Positions 27,001 to 37,716 are shown, counted from the first letter of the stretch. The stretch is DNA of 64,000 nucleotides from Achromobacter xylosoxidans (GCF_002192695.1 NZ_MTLG01000053.1:62001-126000), one strand, 5' to 3'. Numbers and translations: made by a program. Notes: generated by a model from the sequence alone, not told the origin.

Positions 27001-27324
27001 TTATTTTTCCAGGTATTGCAGCTTGTCCTGCTTGCCGTTCCATTCGTCGGCGTCGGGCAGGGGCTTCTTGGCGCGGCTGATGCTGGCGAACTCGGGCGAG
27101 AGTTCGGCATTCAGGGCGATGAAATTCAGTTGGTCCTGCGGCACGTCTTCTTCGGCGTAGATGGCATTGGCCGGGCATTCCGGGATGCAGACGGCGCAGT
27201 CGATGCATTCGTCAGGGTCGATCACGAGGAAGTTCGGACCCTCACGAAAACAGTCCACCGGGCACACGTCTACGCAGTCGGTGTACTTGCACTTAATACA
27301 GTTTTCGGTGACAACGTGGGTCAT
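27001..27324 (-). CDS. fdxA: Seven-iron ferredoxin FdxA
   Basis: A 107-aa ferredoxin with a 3Fe-4S and a 4Fe-4S cluster. The N-terminal [19 protein letters not shown] and the second motif [17 protein letters not shown] give the Cys pattern. The C-terminal tail of about 45 residues is typical of the Azotobacter FdI class. It is divergent from pncB and upstream of fpr. Confidence 0.95.
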   Translation of the reverse strand: MTHVVTENCIKCKYTDCVDVCPVDCFREGPNFLVIDPDECIDCAVCIPECPANAIYAEEDVPQDQLNFIALNAELSPEFASISRAKKPLPDADEWNGKQDKLQYLEK

Positions 27325-27480
27325 TCAGGAACTCCGGGAGCGGCGGCTTTTGTGTCTTGTTGGGCGGATTTTACCCAATGCCGCGCCGATGTGCCGGCAA
27401 TACCCGTATTGACATAGTGGCCCTTCGCCCTTAACGCGGGGGGCTCTATGCTATGGTGTCGCGAAACGAAACGCGCCATC

Positions 27481-28656
27481 ATGATAATCACTTCGCTGCT
27501 CGACACCGATCTGTATAAATTCAGCATGATGCAGGTGGTTCTGCATCAGTTTCCCGCTGCCCAGGTCGAGTACCGTTACAAATGCCGCACGCCCGGGGTC
27601 GACCTGCGTCCCTACCTGGATGAAATCCGCGAAGAAGTACGCCTGCTGTGCCAGCTGCGCTTCACCGAGGATGAACTTAAATATCTGGGCGGCTTGCGCT
27701 TTATCAAAAGCGACTTCATCGATTTCCTGGAACTGTTCCACCTGCCGGAGCGCTGCATCCACATCGGCGTGGGCGAGGGGCCGGGCGAAATCAGTATCGA
27801 GGTCAAGGGCCCCTGGCTGCACACGATTTTGTTCGAGATCCCGGTGCTGGCCATCGTCAACGAGGTCTATTTCCGCAATACGCGCAAGAACCCCGACTGG
27901 GAAGAGGGCCGCAAGCGCTTGCAGTCCAAGATGCACCTAGTGCTGGACGATCCGGCGCTGGCCGATTTCCGCGTGGCCGAATACGGCACGCGGCGCCGCT
28001 TCTCCAAGGTGTGGCACGAGGAGATCGTGTCGACCATGAAGGCGCAGATGGGCGAGCACTTCGCCGGCACCAGCAATGTGCTGCTGGCCAGGCAGCACGA
28101 GGTCCTGCCGCTGGGCACCATGGGCCACGAGTACCTGCAGGCCTGCCAGGCGCTGGGCCCGCGGCTGCGCGATTCGCAGGTGTACGCGCTGGAAGTGTGG
28201 GCCAAGGAGTACCGTGGCGACCTGGGCATCGCGCTGTCGGACGTCTACGGCATGGATGCTTTCCTGCGCGATTTCGACATGTATTTCTGCAAGCTGTTCG
28301 ACGGTGCGCGCCACGACTCGGGCGATCCCTTTGTCTGGGGCGAGCGCCTGCTCGAGCACTACCGCAAGAACCGCGTGGATCCGCGCGCCAAGACGCTGGT
28401 GTTTTCGGATTCGCTGACCTTCCCGCGCGCCATCGAGCTGGCCCGCCAGTTCTCCGGCCGCTGCAAGGTATCTTTCGGCATCGGCACCAATCTGACCAAC
28501 GATCTGGGCCACGAGCCCTTGCAGATCGTCATGAAGATGGTCCGCTGCAATGGCCAGCCGGTGGCCAAGGTGTCCGACGCGCCGGAAAAGACCATGTGCG
28601 ACGATCCGGCCTACCTGGCCTATTTGCGCCAGGTATTCCAGCTGCCTCCCGCCTGA
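27481..28656 (+). CDS. pncB: Nicotinate phosphoribosyltransferase
   Basis: A 391-aa NAD-salvage enzyme joining nicotinate to PRPP. It has the N-terminal [13 protein letters not shown] motif, EYGTRRRFS near residue 164, and [11 protein letters not shown] and [12 protein letters not shown] in the barrel. The ATG at 27481 begins the conserved N-terminus; an upstream in-frame start is less likely. A TTGACA occurs at 27409-27414 upstream, but no good -10 is at the proper distance. Confidence 0.95.
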   Translation: MIITSLLDTDLYKFSMMQVVLHQFPAAQVEYRYKCRTPGVDLRPYLDEIREEVRLLCQLRFTEDELKYLGGLRFIKSDFIDFLELFHLPERCIHIGVGEGPGEISIEVKGPWLHTILFEIPVLAIVNEVYFRNTRKNPDWEEGRKRLQSKMHLVLDDPALADFRVAEYGTRRRFSKVWHEEIVSTMKAQMGEHFAGTSNVLLARQHEVLPLGTMGHEYLQACQALGPRLRDSQVYALEVWAKEYRGDLGIALSDVYGMDAFLRDFDMYFCKLFDGARHDSGDPFVWGERLLEHYRKNRVDPRAKTLVFSDSLTFPRAIELARQFSGRCKVSFGIGTNLTNDLGHEPLQIVMKMVRCNGQPVAKVSDAPEKTMCDDPAYLAYLRQVFQLPPA

Positions 28657-28728
28657 GGGCGGCTCGGGGTAAATTGCGGGTTCTTCTGCATTGTTCCACC
28701 CAACCCACTCGAATCTAGGGGATTATTC

Positions 28729-29079
28729 ATGAGCAGCATCAAGCGCTTCCACGTGGCCAAGCGCCTGTCCGACATGGCCGTGTACAACGGCGTCGCGTAC
28801 CTGGCCGGCCAGGTGCCGGACGATTCCACGCTGGACATCACCGGCCAGACCGAACAGGTGCTCGCCACGATCGACCGCCTGCTGGCCGAAGCCGGCACCG
28901 ACAAGACCAAGATCCTGATGGCCCAGATCTACGTGGCCAACATGAAGGAATTCGATGGCATGAACAAGGCCTGGGACGCTTGGGTCGCTGACGGCAATTC
29001 GCCCCCGCGCGCCACGGTTGAAGCCCGCCTGGCCAATCCGGACTACAAGGTCGAAATCGTCGTGACGGCTGCCGTCTAA
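28729..29079 (+). CDS. ridA: RidA-family (YjgF) deaminase-like protein
   Basis: A 116-aa protein that hydrolyses reactive enamine/imine intermediates from PLP enzymes. The substrate-binding Arg is in PPRATVEARL near residue 89. The conserved YNGVAYLAGQVPDD and IDRLLAEAGTDKTKILMAQIYV segments are present. The Shine-Dalgarno is GGGGA. It resembles RidA subfamily members annotated outside the archetypal RidA, so the exact substrate is uncertain. Confidence 0.88.
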   Translation: MSSIKRFHVAKRLSDMAVYNGVAYLAGQVPDDSTLDITGQTEQVLATIDRLLAEAGTDKTKILMAQIYVANMKEFDGMNKAWDAWVADGNSPPRATVEARLANPDYKVEIVVTAAV

Positions 29080-29175
29080 GACGCTTGCCGCGTCGGGCGC
29101 CATGGGCGCCTGATGCGTGCAGGGGGGACGGGAAGGCGCGTGCGCCACCCGTCTCTTCATCCCGCGTTGTGCCGG

Positions 29176-29685
29176 CTACTGCCCGAGCAACAGCGTCGCG
29201 GCCAGCAGGCCGCCCAATTCCTCGCATTTCACAATATCCGCGCTCGCCACGGTCTTGGGCGCCAGGATCTGCTGCGCCGTCTGCGCACCCATGTTGACGA
29301 TGAGCGGTGGCGCCAGGGCGTTGAGCCGCCAGCCGGTGCAGATGCGCTCGACCTGCCGCGCCGCACCCGCGCCGTCGCTGCCCGCGCTGATGGCGCAGGC
29401 ATAGGGCAGCCCTTGTATCCGGTCCAGCACCGCGTAGTAGTTGCGGTCGAAGAATTCCTTCATCTCGCCGCTCAGCGAGGCCAGGTTCTCGGGGGCGCAG
29501 AACAGATAGGCCTGGCTGGCGAGTAGTTCTTTGGCCTGCGTGTCGGCGGCCCGCCGCAGGACCACGTTCAGGTCGGACGCCTGTTCCAGTTGCGTGGCGG
29601 CCGCGCGCGCGCCGCGCGCCGCGGCCTCGGCCATCTGCCGTGCGGCGCCGGTGCGCGAATGCCACACGATCAGCAGCTGTTTCAT
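29176..29685 (-). CDS. Flavodoxin-like NAD(P)H-dependent FMN protein
   Basis: An approximately 169-aa flavodoxin-fold protein. The FMN phosphate loop is VWHSRTGAARQMAE at residues 6-19, and the aromatic/loop region CAPENLASLSGEMKEFFDR lies near 85. It could be a quinone or FMN reductase; no specific role is visible. The start overlaps the mtfA stop codon by 4 nt, so the two are translated together. Confidence 0.8.
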   Translation of the reverse strand: MKQLLIVWHSRTGAARQMAEAAARGARAAATQLEQASDLNVVLRRAADTQAKELLASQAYLFCAPENLASLSGEMKEFFDRNYYAVLDRIQGLPYACAISAGSDGAGAARQVERICTGWRLNALAPPLIVNMGAQTAQQILAPKTVASADIVKCEELGGLLAATLLLGQ

Positions 29686-30515
29686 GCGTAGCGTTCCAGG
29701 GGATCCTGCCGGTAGTAGGCTCGCAGCAGCCCATACCACTGTGGCAGCGCTTCGTGCATGGCGTAGGGGTCCACGAAGAAGTGCTCAGAGCTGACCGCGA
29801 AGAATTCGGCTTCGTCGGTGGCGGCATAGGGGTCCATGGGCAACTGGCCGTACCAGGCGTCGGCGGCCTCGCTTTCCGGATCCACGTCGTGCGGGATGGC
29901 GGCCTCGACCGCGTCCACCGCCGCGATGAAGCGGTCCAGGCTGTCGTCCAGGATGCGGCGCCAGGCCTGGGGCTTGAGTTCGGGGTGCGCGGCCAGCGAG
30001 GGCATGCCGTCGGCGTAGCCCGAGCGCAGGTCCAGTTTGTGGGCGAACTCGTGGATGACCACGTTGAAGCCGCCATCGGAGAGTTGCGTGTCTTCCCAGG
30101 ACAGCACCAGCGGCCCGCCTTCCCAGGCTTCGCCCGCCGCGTCTTCCATGTATTCGTGCACCACGCCGTCGTCGTCCTGGCTGGAGCGCGGGATGCGGAA
30201 GCTGGCCGGGTACACGATGATCTCGTCCCAGCCTTCGTACAGCTCCGGCGCGAGGTTGAGGATGGGCAGGCTGGCCTGGGCCGCGATGCTCAGGCGCATG
30301 AAATCCGAGACCTCCAGGCCTTGCGCGCCATTGATGTGCTTGCTGGCCAGAAGCCAGGCGGAACGCGCCTGCAACTGGGCCGCTTCTTCGGCGTTCAATG
30401 CCGCCAGGAACGGGTGGGCATCCAGCACCTGCTGCCACAATTCCGGCGAGATGCGGGCCTGCATTTCTGCCACAGCGGAGGGGCGGGCGCCCCGGCCCTT
30501 CAGCCAGCGCAACAT
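29682..30515 (-). CDS. mtfA: MtfA-type zinc peptidase (M90 family)
   Basis: A 277-aa cytosolic zinc protein related to MtfA, which in E. coli binds the Mlc repressor and relieves glucose PTS repression. The zinc motif HEFAHKLD is near residue 154, with a downstream Glu in AEFFAVSSEHFF. The family segment LEVSDFMRLSIAAQASLPILNL is represented near residue 67. No Mlc or PTS gene is in the window, so the target may differ. Confidence 0.88.
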   Translation of the reverse strand: MLRWLKGRGARPSAVAEMQARISPELWQQVLDAHPFLAALNAEEAAQLQARSAWLLASKHINGAQGLEVSDFMRLSIAAQASLPILNLAPELYEGWDEIIVYPASFRIPRSSQDDDGVVHEYMEDAAGEAWEGGPLVLSWEDTQLSDGGFNVVIHEFAHKLDLRSGYADGMPSLAAHPELKPQAWRRILDDSLDRFIAAVDAVEAAIPHDVDPESEAADAWYGQLPMDPYAATDEAEFFAVSSEHFFVDPYAMHEALPQWYGLLRAYYRQDPLERYA

Positions 30516-30620
30516 AAGCTTCGGTTCCTTCCATATGCCGGGGCTAGCGGCTTCTTTTGGTGTCTACAAACCCTAGTGTAGAGTGTCGGGATATCAAACT
30601 ACATCCGCCTGCCGTCCGTC

Positions 30621-32888
30621 ATGTCCGCCCCGCCTGTTCCCGACGCGCCTACGCCTTTCGACGCTTCCTGGCGGCAGGAGGTAGGCGTCGGCCTGGACGC
30701 CGACGGCATGGCGCTGATCGACCGGGCGGTGGCCTGGGCCGAGCCGCGTTTCGAAGGACAGCAGGCGCTGACCGGAGAACCCCTGGCCGGGCACGGCGCG
30801 GGCGTGGTCCGCATCCTCGCGGCCTTGCATACCGATGCCGCCACCCGCGCCGCGGCGCTGCTAGCGGCACTGCCGACCGACCTGATGGCGCCCGCGCCGT
30901 CCCTGCGCAACGATCCGGTCGCGACGGCCTTCGGCGCCGAGATCGCGCGCTTGCTGCAAGGCACGCGCGCGTTGCTGCGGCTGGGTGTGGTGGCGCGGCA
31001 GGCGAGCGACGCCGCGGCCGAAAGCGGTTCGCAAAAAGAAATGCAGCGCAAGATGCTGCTGGCCATGGCGGCGGACCTGCGCATCGTGCTGATGCGGCTG
31101 GCGTCGCGGCTGCGCACCTTGCGCTGGCATGCCGAAAGCAAGGCGCCGTGCTCCACCGATTTCGCCCGGGAAACCCTGGACTTGTATGCGCCGCTGGCGA
31201 ACCGCCTGGGGATCTGGCAGATCAAGTGGGAAATGGAAGACCTGGCGTTCCGCTTCCTGGAACCTGAAAAGTACAAGCAGATCGCCCGCCTGCTGGAAGA
31301 AAAGCGGGTGGAGCGCGAGGCCTTCATCGCCGGCGCGATCCAGCGCCTGCAGACCGGATTGGCCAAGGCGGGGGTCGAAGCCGAGGTCAGCGGCCGGCCC
31401 AAGCACATCTACAGCATCTGGAACAAGATGCGGGTGAAGCGGCTGGATTTTTCGCAGATGTACGACCTGCGCGCGCTGCGCATCATCGTGGACGACGTGC
31501 GCGGCTGCTATACGGCGCTGGGCATGGTGCATGAAATGTGGACGCCGATCTCGGAAGAATTCGACGACTACATTTCGCGGCCCAAGCCCAACGGCTACCG
31601 GTCGCTGCACACGGTGGTGGCCGACGACGACGGCCGTCCGTTCGAAGTGCAGATCCGCACGCGCGAAATGCACCAGTTCGCCGAGTACGGCATGGCTGCG
31701 CACTGGCGCTACAAGGAAGCGGGCGCCAAGGGCGGCCAGGTGGCGGCCTCCAGCGAATACGACCGGCAACTGGCGTGGATGCGCCAGCTGCTGGCCTGGA
31801 ACAGCGATGTCGAGGGCGGCGGCGAACCCGCCCAGCCCGCGCCCGCCAAGCCGGCATCGGGCAAGCAGCGCGGCCCGGCGACGGCGCCGCCCCATACCGA
31901 TGAGCGCATCTACGTGCTGACGCCGCAGGCGCGCGTGATCGAATTGCCCGCCGGCGCCACGCCGGTGGATTTCGCCTATCACCTGCATACCGACCTGGGC
32001 CACCGTTGCCGCGGCGCGCGCGTCGATGGGCAGATGGTGCCGTTGCAGACCCATTTGTCCACCGGCCAGACCGTGGAGATCATCTCCGCCAAGTCAGGCG
32101 GGCCGTCGCGCGACTGGCTCAACCCGCAGCTGGGCTTTCTGGCCAGCCCGCGGGCCCGCGCCAAGGTGCGCATGTGGTTCAACGCCATCGAGCTGCAGCA
32201 GCGCATCACCCAGGGCCAGGCGCTGGTCGAAAAGGAATTGCAGCGCCTGGGCAAGACCGCCGTCAACCTGGAGCAGTTGGCGCAGAACCTGGGGTTCGCC
32301 CGCGCCGACGACCTGTACGTGGCGGCGGCCAAGGAAGAGTTCAGCCTGCGGCAGATCGATACCCTGTTCCAGCAGCCCGGGCCGGCCGTCGAGCCGCAGC
32401 CGGCCGCCTTGCGCCACGCCAGCGCCGGCAGCGCCGAGAAAAGCGGCAAGAGCGGCGTGCTGGTGGTGGGGGTGGGATCGCTCTTGACGCAGTTGGCGCG
32501 CTGCTGCCGTCCGGCGCCGCCGGACCCCATCGCGGGCTTTGTCACGCGCGGGCGCGGGGTGTCGATCCATCGCAGCGATTGCCACAGCTATCTGGCGCTG
32601 GCGGCGCGCGAGCCCGAGCGCGTCATCGAGGTGGCCTGGGGCGAGACTGCCGACACGTTCTACCCCGTGGACATCAGTGTGCGCGCGCACGACCGTTCCG
32701 GCCTGCTGCGGGACCTGTCCGAAGTCTTCGCGCGGCTGCGCCTGAACGTGGTAGGCGTGAACACGCAGAGCAAGCAGTCGCTGGCCCATATGGTGTTCAC
32801 GGTGGAAGTGCGCGGCGGGGAATCCCTGTCGCGCGCGCTGGACGCCCTGGCTGAAGTGCAGGGCGTGTCGTCGGCGACGCGCCGCTAG
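30621..32888 (+). CDS. relA: RelA-type (p)ppGpp synthetase, hydrolase domain inactive
   Basis: A 755-aa stringent-response enzyme that makes (p)ppGpp on ribosomes with uncharged tRNA. The N-terminal HD region lacks the HDxxED motif (the segment reads LHTDAATRAAALL), so hydrolysis is lost. The synthetase domain has GRPKHIYSIWNKM and EEFDDYISRPKPNGYRSLHT. The EFDD there is the EXDD motif of monofunctional RelA rather than RXKD of Rel/SpoT. A TGS domain (YVLTPQARVIELPAGATPVD) and a C-terminal ACT domain follow. SpoT must be elsewhere. Confidence 0.95.
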   Translation: MSAPPVPDAPTPFDASWRQEVGVGLDADGMALIDRAVAWAEPRFEGQQALTGEPLAGHGAGVVRILAALHTDAATRAAALLAALPTDLMAPAPSLRNDPVATAFGAEIARLLQGTRALLRLGVVARQASDAAAESGSQKEMQRKMLLAMAADLRIVLMRLASRLRTLRWHAESKAPCSTDFARETLDLYAPLANRLGIWQIKWEMEDLAFRFLEPEKYKQIARLLEEKRVEREAFIAGAIQRLQTGLAKAGVEAEVSGRPKHIYSIWNKMRVKRLDFSQMYDLRALRIIVDDVRGCYTALGMVHEMWTPISEEFDDYISRPKPNGYRSLHTVVADDDGRPFEVQIRTREMHQFAEYGMAAHWRYKEAGAKGGQVAASSEYDRQLAWMRQLLAWNSDVEGGGEPAQPAPAKPASGKQRGPATAPPHTDERIYVLTPQARVIELPAGATPVDFAYHLHTDLGHRCRGARVDGQMVPLQTHLSTGQTVEIISAKSGGPSRDWLNPQLGFLASPRARAKVRMWFNAIELQQRITQGQALVEKELQRLGKTAVNLEQLAQNLGFARADDLYVAAAKEEFSLRQIDTLFQQPGPAVEPQPAALRHASAGSAEKSGKSGVLVVGVGSLLTQLARCCRPAPPDPIAGFVTRGRGVSIHRSDCHSYLALAAREPERVIEVAWGETADTFYPVDISVRAHDRSGLLRDLSEVFARLRLNVVGVNTQSKQSLAHMVFTVEVRGGESLSRALDALAEVQGVSSATRR

Positions 32889-32891
32889 AAA

Positions 32892-32913
32892 CCCGGACCG
32901 CGTACGGTCCGGG
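32892..32913. terminator. Hairpin between convergent relA and MFS genes
   Basis: The 9-bp stem CCCGGACCG (32892-32900) pairs with CGGTCCGGG (32905-32913) around CGTA. It lies in the 37-bp gap between relA and the convergent transporter gene. It lacks a T run, so termination efficiency is uncertain. Confidence 0.55.
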
Positions 32914-32925
32914 CGGGCGCGGTGC

Positions 32926-34239
32926 TCAGTCGTCCAATTGCTCGTGCGCGCGCTCGCGCATGTAGAACGCGGCGATCAGGCCCAGCGCCACGCCGAACAT
33001 CACGTAGTAGGCGGGCGCCATCGGCGAGCCGGTGGTCTTGATCAGCCAGGTCACGATGAACTGCGCGAAGCCGCCAAAGATCATCACGGCCACGTTGTAG
33101 GCCAGGGACAGGCCCACCGACCGCACGCGCGCCGGGAACAGTTCCGCCATCACCGTGCTGAACACGCCGAAGAACGCCGACACGAACAGGCAGACCACGA
33201 CCTGCACAGTCAGCAGGCGGCCGATGGAGGGGGCGTCCGACAGCCAGTAGTACAGCGGATACAGCACGATCAGGTAGCCGATGAGCGAGCCGATCACCAG
33301 GGGGCGGCGGCCGATGCGGTCGGACCAGGCGCCCATGAAGGGCGTCAGCAGCACCATCAGCGCCGCGCCCGCCATCTGCACCAGGAAGGTCTGGTTCAGC
33401 GGCAGCTTCAGGATCTGCGTGGAGTAGGTCACCAGGTACGTGAAGGTGATGTAGATGGACACGGTCGCGGTCACGACCAGGCCCACGCCGATCAGCGTTT
33501 CGCGGGTATGCGTCTTCAGCATCTGGCCCAGGCTCAGGCGCTGGACTTCACCGCGCGCGGCAGCCTGGCGTTCTTCTTCCTTCATCTGCTTGAAAGCGTC
33601 GGTTTCGTCGACGTTACGGCGGATATAGATGGCGATGGGGACAATTACCAGGCCGAAGGCGAACGGCAGGCGCCACGCCCAGTCGGCGATCTGCTGCGGG
33701 GTGAAGAACTCGGTGATGAGCGTGCCGCAGGCCGCGCCGATCAGCAGCGCGAGCATCTGGCCGGCCATCTGCCAGGAGCCGTAGAAACCGCGTTTGCCGT
33801 TGGGCGCCATTTCGATCAGCAGCGCGGTCGATGTGCCGAATTCGCCGCCGGCGGAGAAGCCTTGCAGGAGGCGCGCGATCAGGATGAAGATCGGGGCCAG
33901 GATGCCGGCTGCGTGATAGGTGGGGGCCACGGTGATCAGCGCGATCGACACGGCCATCAACGAGGTCACCATGACCATGGCCGCCTTGCGGCCTTTCTTG
34001 TCGCCGTACAGGCCGAGGATGATGCCGCCGACCGGACGCATGAAGAAGCCGACGCCGAAGATGGCGGTGGTCATCAGGATGGCGTTCAGCTCGCTACCGG
34101 GAATGCTGGGGTCGGTGGGAAAGAACAGCTTCGCAATGATCGGCGTCATGAACGCGAACACCAGGAAGTCATACCATTCGAGGGCATTGCCTATTACTGC
34201 CGCCACGATGTTGCGTGTGGGAACTGCTTTGTGCTGCAC
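32926..34239 (-). CDS. MHS-family MFS transporter (proline/betaine or carboxylate:H+ symporter)
   Basis: A 437-aa 12-helix major facilitator transporter of the metabolite:H+ symporter group. Typical features are NALEWYDFLVFAFMTPIIAK near the N-terminus, the loop GDKKGRKAAM after helix 2, RLLQGFSAGGEFGTS and WSDRIGRRPL. Relatives carry citrate, alpha-ketoglutarate, proline/betaine or shikimate. It is a single gene facing relA, with the divergent argE upstream. Confidence 0.88.
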   Translation of the reverse strand: MQHKAVPTRNIVAAVIGNALEWYDFLVFAFMTPIIAKLFFPTDPSIPGSELNAILMTTAIFGVGFFMRPVGGIILGLYGDKKGRKAAMVMVTSLMAVSIALITVAPTYHAAGILAPIFILIARLLQGFSAGGEFGTSTALLIEMAPNGKRGFYGSWQMAGQMLALLIGAACGTLITEFFTPQQIADWAWRLPFAFGLVIVPIAIYIRRNVDETDAFKQMKEEERQAAARGEVQRLSLGQMLKTHTRETLIGVGLVVTATVSIYITFTYLVTYSTQILKLPLNQTFLVQMAGAALMVLLTPFMGAWSDRIGRRPLVIGSLIGYLIVLYPLYYWLSDAPSIGRLLTVQVVVCLFVSAFFGVFSTVMAELFPARVRSVGLSLAYNVAVMIFGGFAQFIVTWLIKTTGSPMAPAYYVMFGVALGLIAAFYMRERAHEQLDD

Positions 34240-34359
34240 GGTTTCTCCTTGGGGTTTGCCTAACCGGGCGACATTCTAGGCGCTTGCGCATCCTGGCCCT
34301 TCGGAGACGCGGACGCGCGCTGGCCTTACACTCCTGTTTTTCCCCAAGAGAGTAGTGAC

Positions 34360-35511
34360 ATGAACGCGCGCACCTGGCTGGAAACGCTGGTTGGCTTTGA
34401 CACCACCAGCCGCAATTCCAATCTTGCCCTGATCGAAACCGTCCGGGATTGGCTCAAGGGCCAGGGCGTCGACGCATGGCTGGCGCACAATCCGGAGCGC
34501 ACCAAGGCCAACCTGTTCGCCACCTTGCCCGCGCAGGACGGCGGCATGCAGGGCGGCATCGTGCTGTCGGGCCACACCGACGTGGTGCCGGTGGACGGCC
34601 AGGACTGGAGCACGGATCCGTTCAAGCTCGTCGAAAAAGACGGCCTGCTCTACGGCCGCGGCAGCTGCGACATGAAGGGCTTCATCGCCAGCTCGTTGGC
34701 GCTGGTGCCGGAATTCCTGGCCATGCCGCGCAAGAAGCCGATGCATCTGGCGTTCTCGTATGACGAGGAAGTCGGCTGCGCCGGCGCGCCCTACATGCTG
34801 GCCGACTTGCATGAGCGCGGCATTCGCCCCGAAGGCTGCGTGGTGGGCGAGCCCACCGGCATGCAGGTGGTGGTGGCGCACAAGGGCATCAACCTGTTCC
34901 GCTGCAAGGTGCACGGCAAGGCGGCGCACTCGTCGCTGACCCCGCGCGGCTGCAACGCCATCGAGTACGCGGCCCGCCTGATCTGCCGCATCCGCGACCT
35001 GGCCGACAGCTTCAAGGCCAATGGCCCCTATGACCAGTTCTACGACGTGCCGTTCTCGACGATGACCACCAACCAGATCCGGGGCGGCATCGCGGTCAAC
35101 ACCATCCCCGAGCTGTGCGAATTCACCTACGAATTCCGCAACCTGCCCGGCATGCAGCCCGACGGGATCCAGGCAGAAGTCGAAAAATACGTGCGCGAAG
35201 AGCTCCTGCCGCGCATGAAGGCCGAGTTCGACGGCGCCAGCATCGAAATCGAAACCGGCGCCGCGGCTCCCGCCCTGGAAGCTTCCGAGGAGGCCGCCAT
35301 CACCCAGCTGGTGCGCGCGCTGACCGAAGACCGCGCCACCCGCAAGGTCGCCTACGGCACCGAGGCCGGCCTGTTCCAGGGCATCGGCATCCCCACGGTG
35401 GTCTGCGGCCCCGGCCACATCGAACAGGCCCACAAGCCCAACGAGTACGTCGCGTTGGACCAGCTGGCCGCCTGCGACACCTTCCTGCGCCGCCTGGGGC
35501 AGTCGCTCTGA
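34360..35511 (+). CDS. argE: Acetylornithine deacetylase
   Basis: A 383-aa M20-family metallo-deacetylase that removes acetyl from N-acetylornithine in arginine synthesis. The metal-binding motifs SGHTDVVPVDGQDW, GRGSCDMKGF and DEEVGCAGA are intact, and the dimerisation domain follows. The RBS is AAGAGAG upstream. It stands between the MFS gene and trpB rather than in an arg cluster. Related M20 enzymes cannot be fully excluded. Confidence 0.92.
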   Translation: MNARTWLETLVGFDTTSRNSNLALIETVRDWLKGQGVDAWLAHNPERTKANLFATLPAQDGGMQGGIVLSGHTDVVPVDGQDWSTDPFKLVEKDGLLYGRGSCDMKGFIASSLALVPEFLAMPRKKPMHLAFSYDEEVGCAGAPYMLADLHERGIRPEGCVVGEPTGMQVVVAHKGINLFRCKVHGKAAHSSLTPRGCNAIEYAARLICRIRDLADSFKANGPYDQFYDVPFSTMTTNQIRGGIAVNTIPELCEFTYEFRNLPGMQPDGIQAEVEKYVREELLPRMKAEFDGASIEIETGAAAPALEASEEAAITQLVRALTEDRATRKVAYGTEAGLFQGIGIPTVVCGPGHIEQAHKPNEYVALDQLAACDTFLRRLGQSL

Positions 35512-35642
35512 GGGCAGGCTGGCGGTTCCCGGGGCGGCGCGCGGCCTTGCGCCCGGCCGCTCCCGGCGTCAGGTAAAATGACGGGTTGCAAACCGGATTT
35601 GCGGCCGGCAGTGGCCGCCGCGATACCCGGGGGAGATGCTTG

Positions 35643-36842
35643 GTGAAACCTTACGACTTTCCGGATGCCCAGGGCCATTTCGGCCCTTACGGCGGTGTTT
35701 TCGTGGCGGAAACGCTGATGCACGCGCTCGACGAGCTGCGCGCGGCTTATGACCATTACCGTGTCGACCCCGCCTTCCAGGAAGAGTTCAACTATGAACT
35801 CAAGCATTTCGTGGGCCGTCCCAGCCCGGTCTACCATGCCCGCCGCTGGTCGGAAATGGTGGGTGGCGCCCAGATCTGGTTCAAGCGCGAAGACCTGAAC
35901 CACACCGGCGCCCACAAGGTCAATAACTGCATCGGCCAGGCATTGCTGGCCAAGCGCATGGGCAAGCCCCGCGTCATCGCCGAAACCGGCGCCGGCCAGC
36001 ACGGCGTGGCCACCGCCACGGTGGCGGCGCGCTACGGCATGGAATGCGTGGTCTACATGGGCAGCGAGGACGTCCGCCGCCAGGCCTCGAACGTCTACCG
36101 CATGAAGCTGCTGGGCGCGACCGTGGTGCCCGTGACCTCCGGTTCGCGCACCCTGAAGGACGCGCTGAACGAAGCCATGCGCGACTGGGTCACCAACATC
36201 GAGAACACGTTCTACATCATCGGCACGGTGGCGGGTCCCGACCCCTATCCCCGCATGGTGCGGGATTTCCAGACCGTCATCGGCAACGAATGCCTGACGC
36301 AAATGCCTGAGGCCGCCGGCCGCCAGCCCGACTACGTCGTGGCGGCGGTGGGCGGCGGCTCCAATGCCATGGGCATCTTCCATCCCTATATTCCCTACGA
36401 AAACGTGCGCCTGATCGGCGTCGAGGCGGCGGGCGAGGGCATGGACAGCGGCCGCCACGCCGCTTCCCTGGCCGCGGGCCAGGTGGGCGTGCTGCACGGC
36501 AACCGCACCTACGTCATGCAGGATGCCGACGGCCAGGTCCAGGAAACGCATTCGGTCTCCGCCGGCCTGGACTATCCCGGCGTGGGCCCGGAACACGCCT
36601 GGCTGAAGGACTCGGGCCGCGCCGAGTACGTCGGCATCACCGACGCGGAAGCCCTCAAGGCCTTCCATGATTGCTGCCGCATCGAAGGCATCATGCCCGC
36701 GCTGGAGTCGTCGCACGCCATCGCGCAAGCCGTGAAGATGGCGGCCACGCTGCCGCGCGACGCCGTCATCCTGGTCAATTTGTCGGGCCGTGGCGACAAA
36801 GACATGCATACCGTGGCCGAACAGGCCGGCATCGAGCTCTGA
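35643..36842 (+). CDS. trpB: Tryptophan synthase beta chain
   Basis: A 399-aa PLP subunit that joins indole and serine. The PLP Lys is at residue 92 in [20 protein letters not shown] binds the PLP phosphate, and Glu is in the ETGAGQHG motif. I chose the GTG at 35643 because GGGGGAG lies 7 nt upstream; an in-frame TTG immediately precedes it. trpA follows after 10 bp. trpF is not adjacent, although it often precedes trpB in related genomes. Confidence 0.96.
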   Translation: MKPYDFPDAQGHFGPYGGVFVAETLMHALDELRAAYDHYRVDPAFQEEFNYELKHFVGRPSPVYHARRWSEMVGGAQIWFKREDLNHTGAHKVNNCIGQALLAKRMGKPRVIAETGAGQHGVATATVAARYGMECVVYMGSEDVRRQASNVYRMKLLGATVVPVTSGSRTLKDALNEAMRDWVTNIENTFYIIGTVAGPDPYPRMVRDFQTVIGNECLTQMPEAAGRQPDYVVAAVGGGSNAMGIFHPYIPYENVRLIGVEAAGEGMDSGRHAASLAAGQVGVLHGNRTYVMQDADGQVQETHSVSAGLDYPGVGPEHAWLKDSGRAEYVGITDAEALKAFHDCCRIEGIMPALESSHAIAQAVKMAATLPRDAVILVNLSGRGDKDMHTVAEQAGIEL

Positions 36843-36852
36843 GGCCCTGTCC

Positions 36853-37716
36853 ATGACCACTCGCACCGACCGCATTGCCGCCGCGTTTGCGCGTACCGCC
36901 GAATCCGGCCGCGCCGCGGCGCTGATCCCCTACATTGCCGCGGGCGATCCTTCGCCCGCCGCCACCGTTCCCCTGATGCATGCGCTGGTCGAGGCCGGCG
37001 CCGACGTCATCGAGCTGGGCGTGCCGTTCTCCGATCCCATGGCCGATGGCCCGGTGATCCAGCGTGCCGCCGACCGCGCCATCGCGCAGGGCGTGGGCCT
37101 GGCCCGCGTGCTGGAGCTGGTGGCCGAGTTCCGCCAGCGCGATGCCGCCACCCCGGTGGTGCTGATGGGCTACGCCAATCCCATCGAACGCATGGGCCAG
37201 GCCGAGTTCGCGCGTCGCGCCGAGCAAGCTGGCGTGGACGGCGTGCTGGTGGTGGACTATCCGCCCGAAGAAGTCGTCGAGTTCGCCGCCACGCTGGGCG
37301 AGCACGGCATTGCGCCGATCTTCCTGTTGGCGCCCACTTCCACGGAAGCGCGCATCAAGGCCGTCGCCGCGGTCGCCCGGGGTTACGTGTACTACGTGTC
37401 GCTCAAGGGCGTCACGGGTTCGGGCTCGCTCAATACCGATGACGTTGCCGAACGCCTGGCCGTGATCCGCCGCCACGTGCGCGACATTCCGGTAGGCGTG
37501 GGCTTCGGCATCCGCGACGCCGAGAGCGCGCAGCGCGTGGCGCGCGCGGCCGACGCCGTCGTGATCGGCAGCAAACTGATAGAAACCATGGAGCAGGCGG
37601 CGGCGAATGCCCCCGCAGCCCAGAAAACCGACGCCGCAGTCACCGCCGCCAGCGGCTGGCTGCGCACCATCCGGCAAGCGCTGGATCAAGTAAAACGAGC
37701 AAACGCGTCGGCCTGA
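36853..37716 (+). CDS. trpA: Tryptophan synthase alpha chain
   Basis: A 287-aa TIM-barrel subunit that releases indole from indole-3-glycerol phosphate and channels it to TrpB. Catalytic Glu54 and Asp65 lie in [25 protein letters not shown] forms part of the phosphate site. It is slightly longer at the C-terminus than E. coli TrpA (268). The start chosen is the ATG after trpB that gives MTTRTDR. Confidence 0.95.
   Translation: MTTRTDRIAAAFARTAESGRAAALIPYIAAGDPSPAATVPLMHALVEAGADVIELGVPFSDPMADGPVIQRAADRAIAQGVGLARVLELVAEFRQRDAATPVVLMGYANPIERMGQAEFARRAEQAGVDGVLVVDYPPEEVVEFAATLGEHGIAPIFLLAPTSTEARIKAVAAVARGYVYYVSLKGVTGSGSLNTDDVAERLAVIRRHVRDIPVGVGFGIRDAESAQRVARAADAVVIGSKLIETMEQAAANAPAAQKTDAAVTAASGWLRTIRQALDQVKRANASA

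Noticed and set aside
27409-27452. A consensus promoter for pncB using TTGACA (27409-27414) and TATGCT (27447-27452)
   Set aside because: The spacer would be 32 nt, far too long for sigma-70; neither hexamer has a good partner at the proper distance.
30648-30960. An active (p)ppGpp hydrolase domain in RelA
   Set aside because: The HDxxED residues are absent in this region and the synthetase carries the EXDD motif, so this is a monofunctional synthetase.
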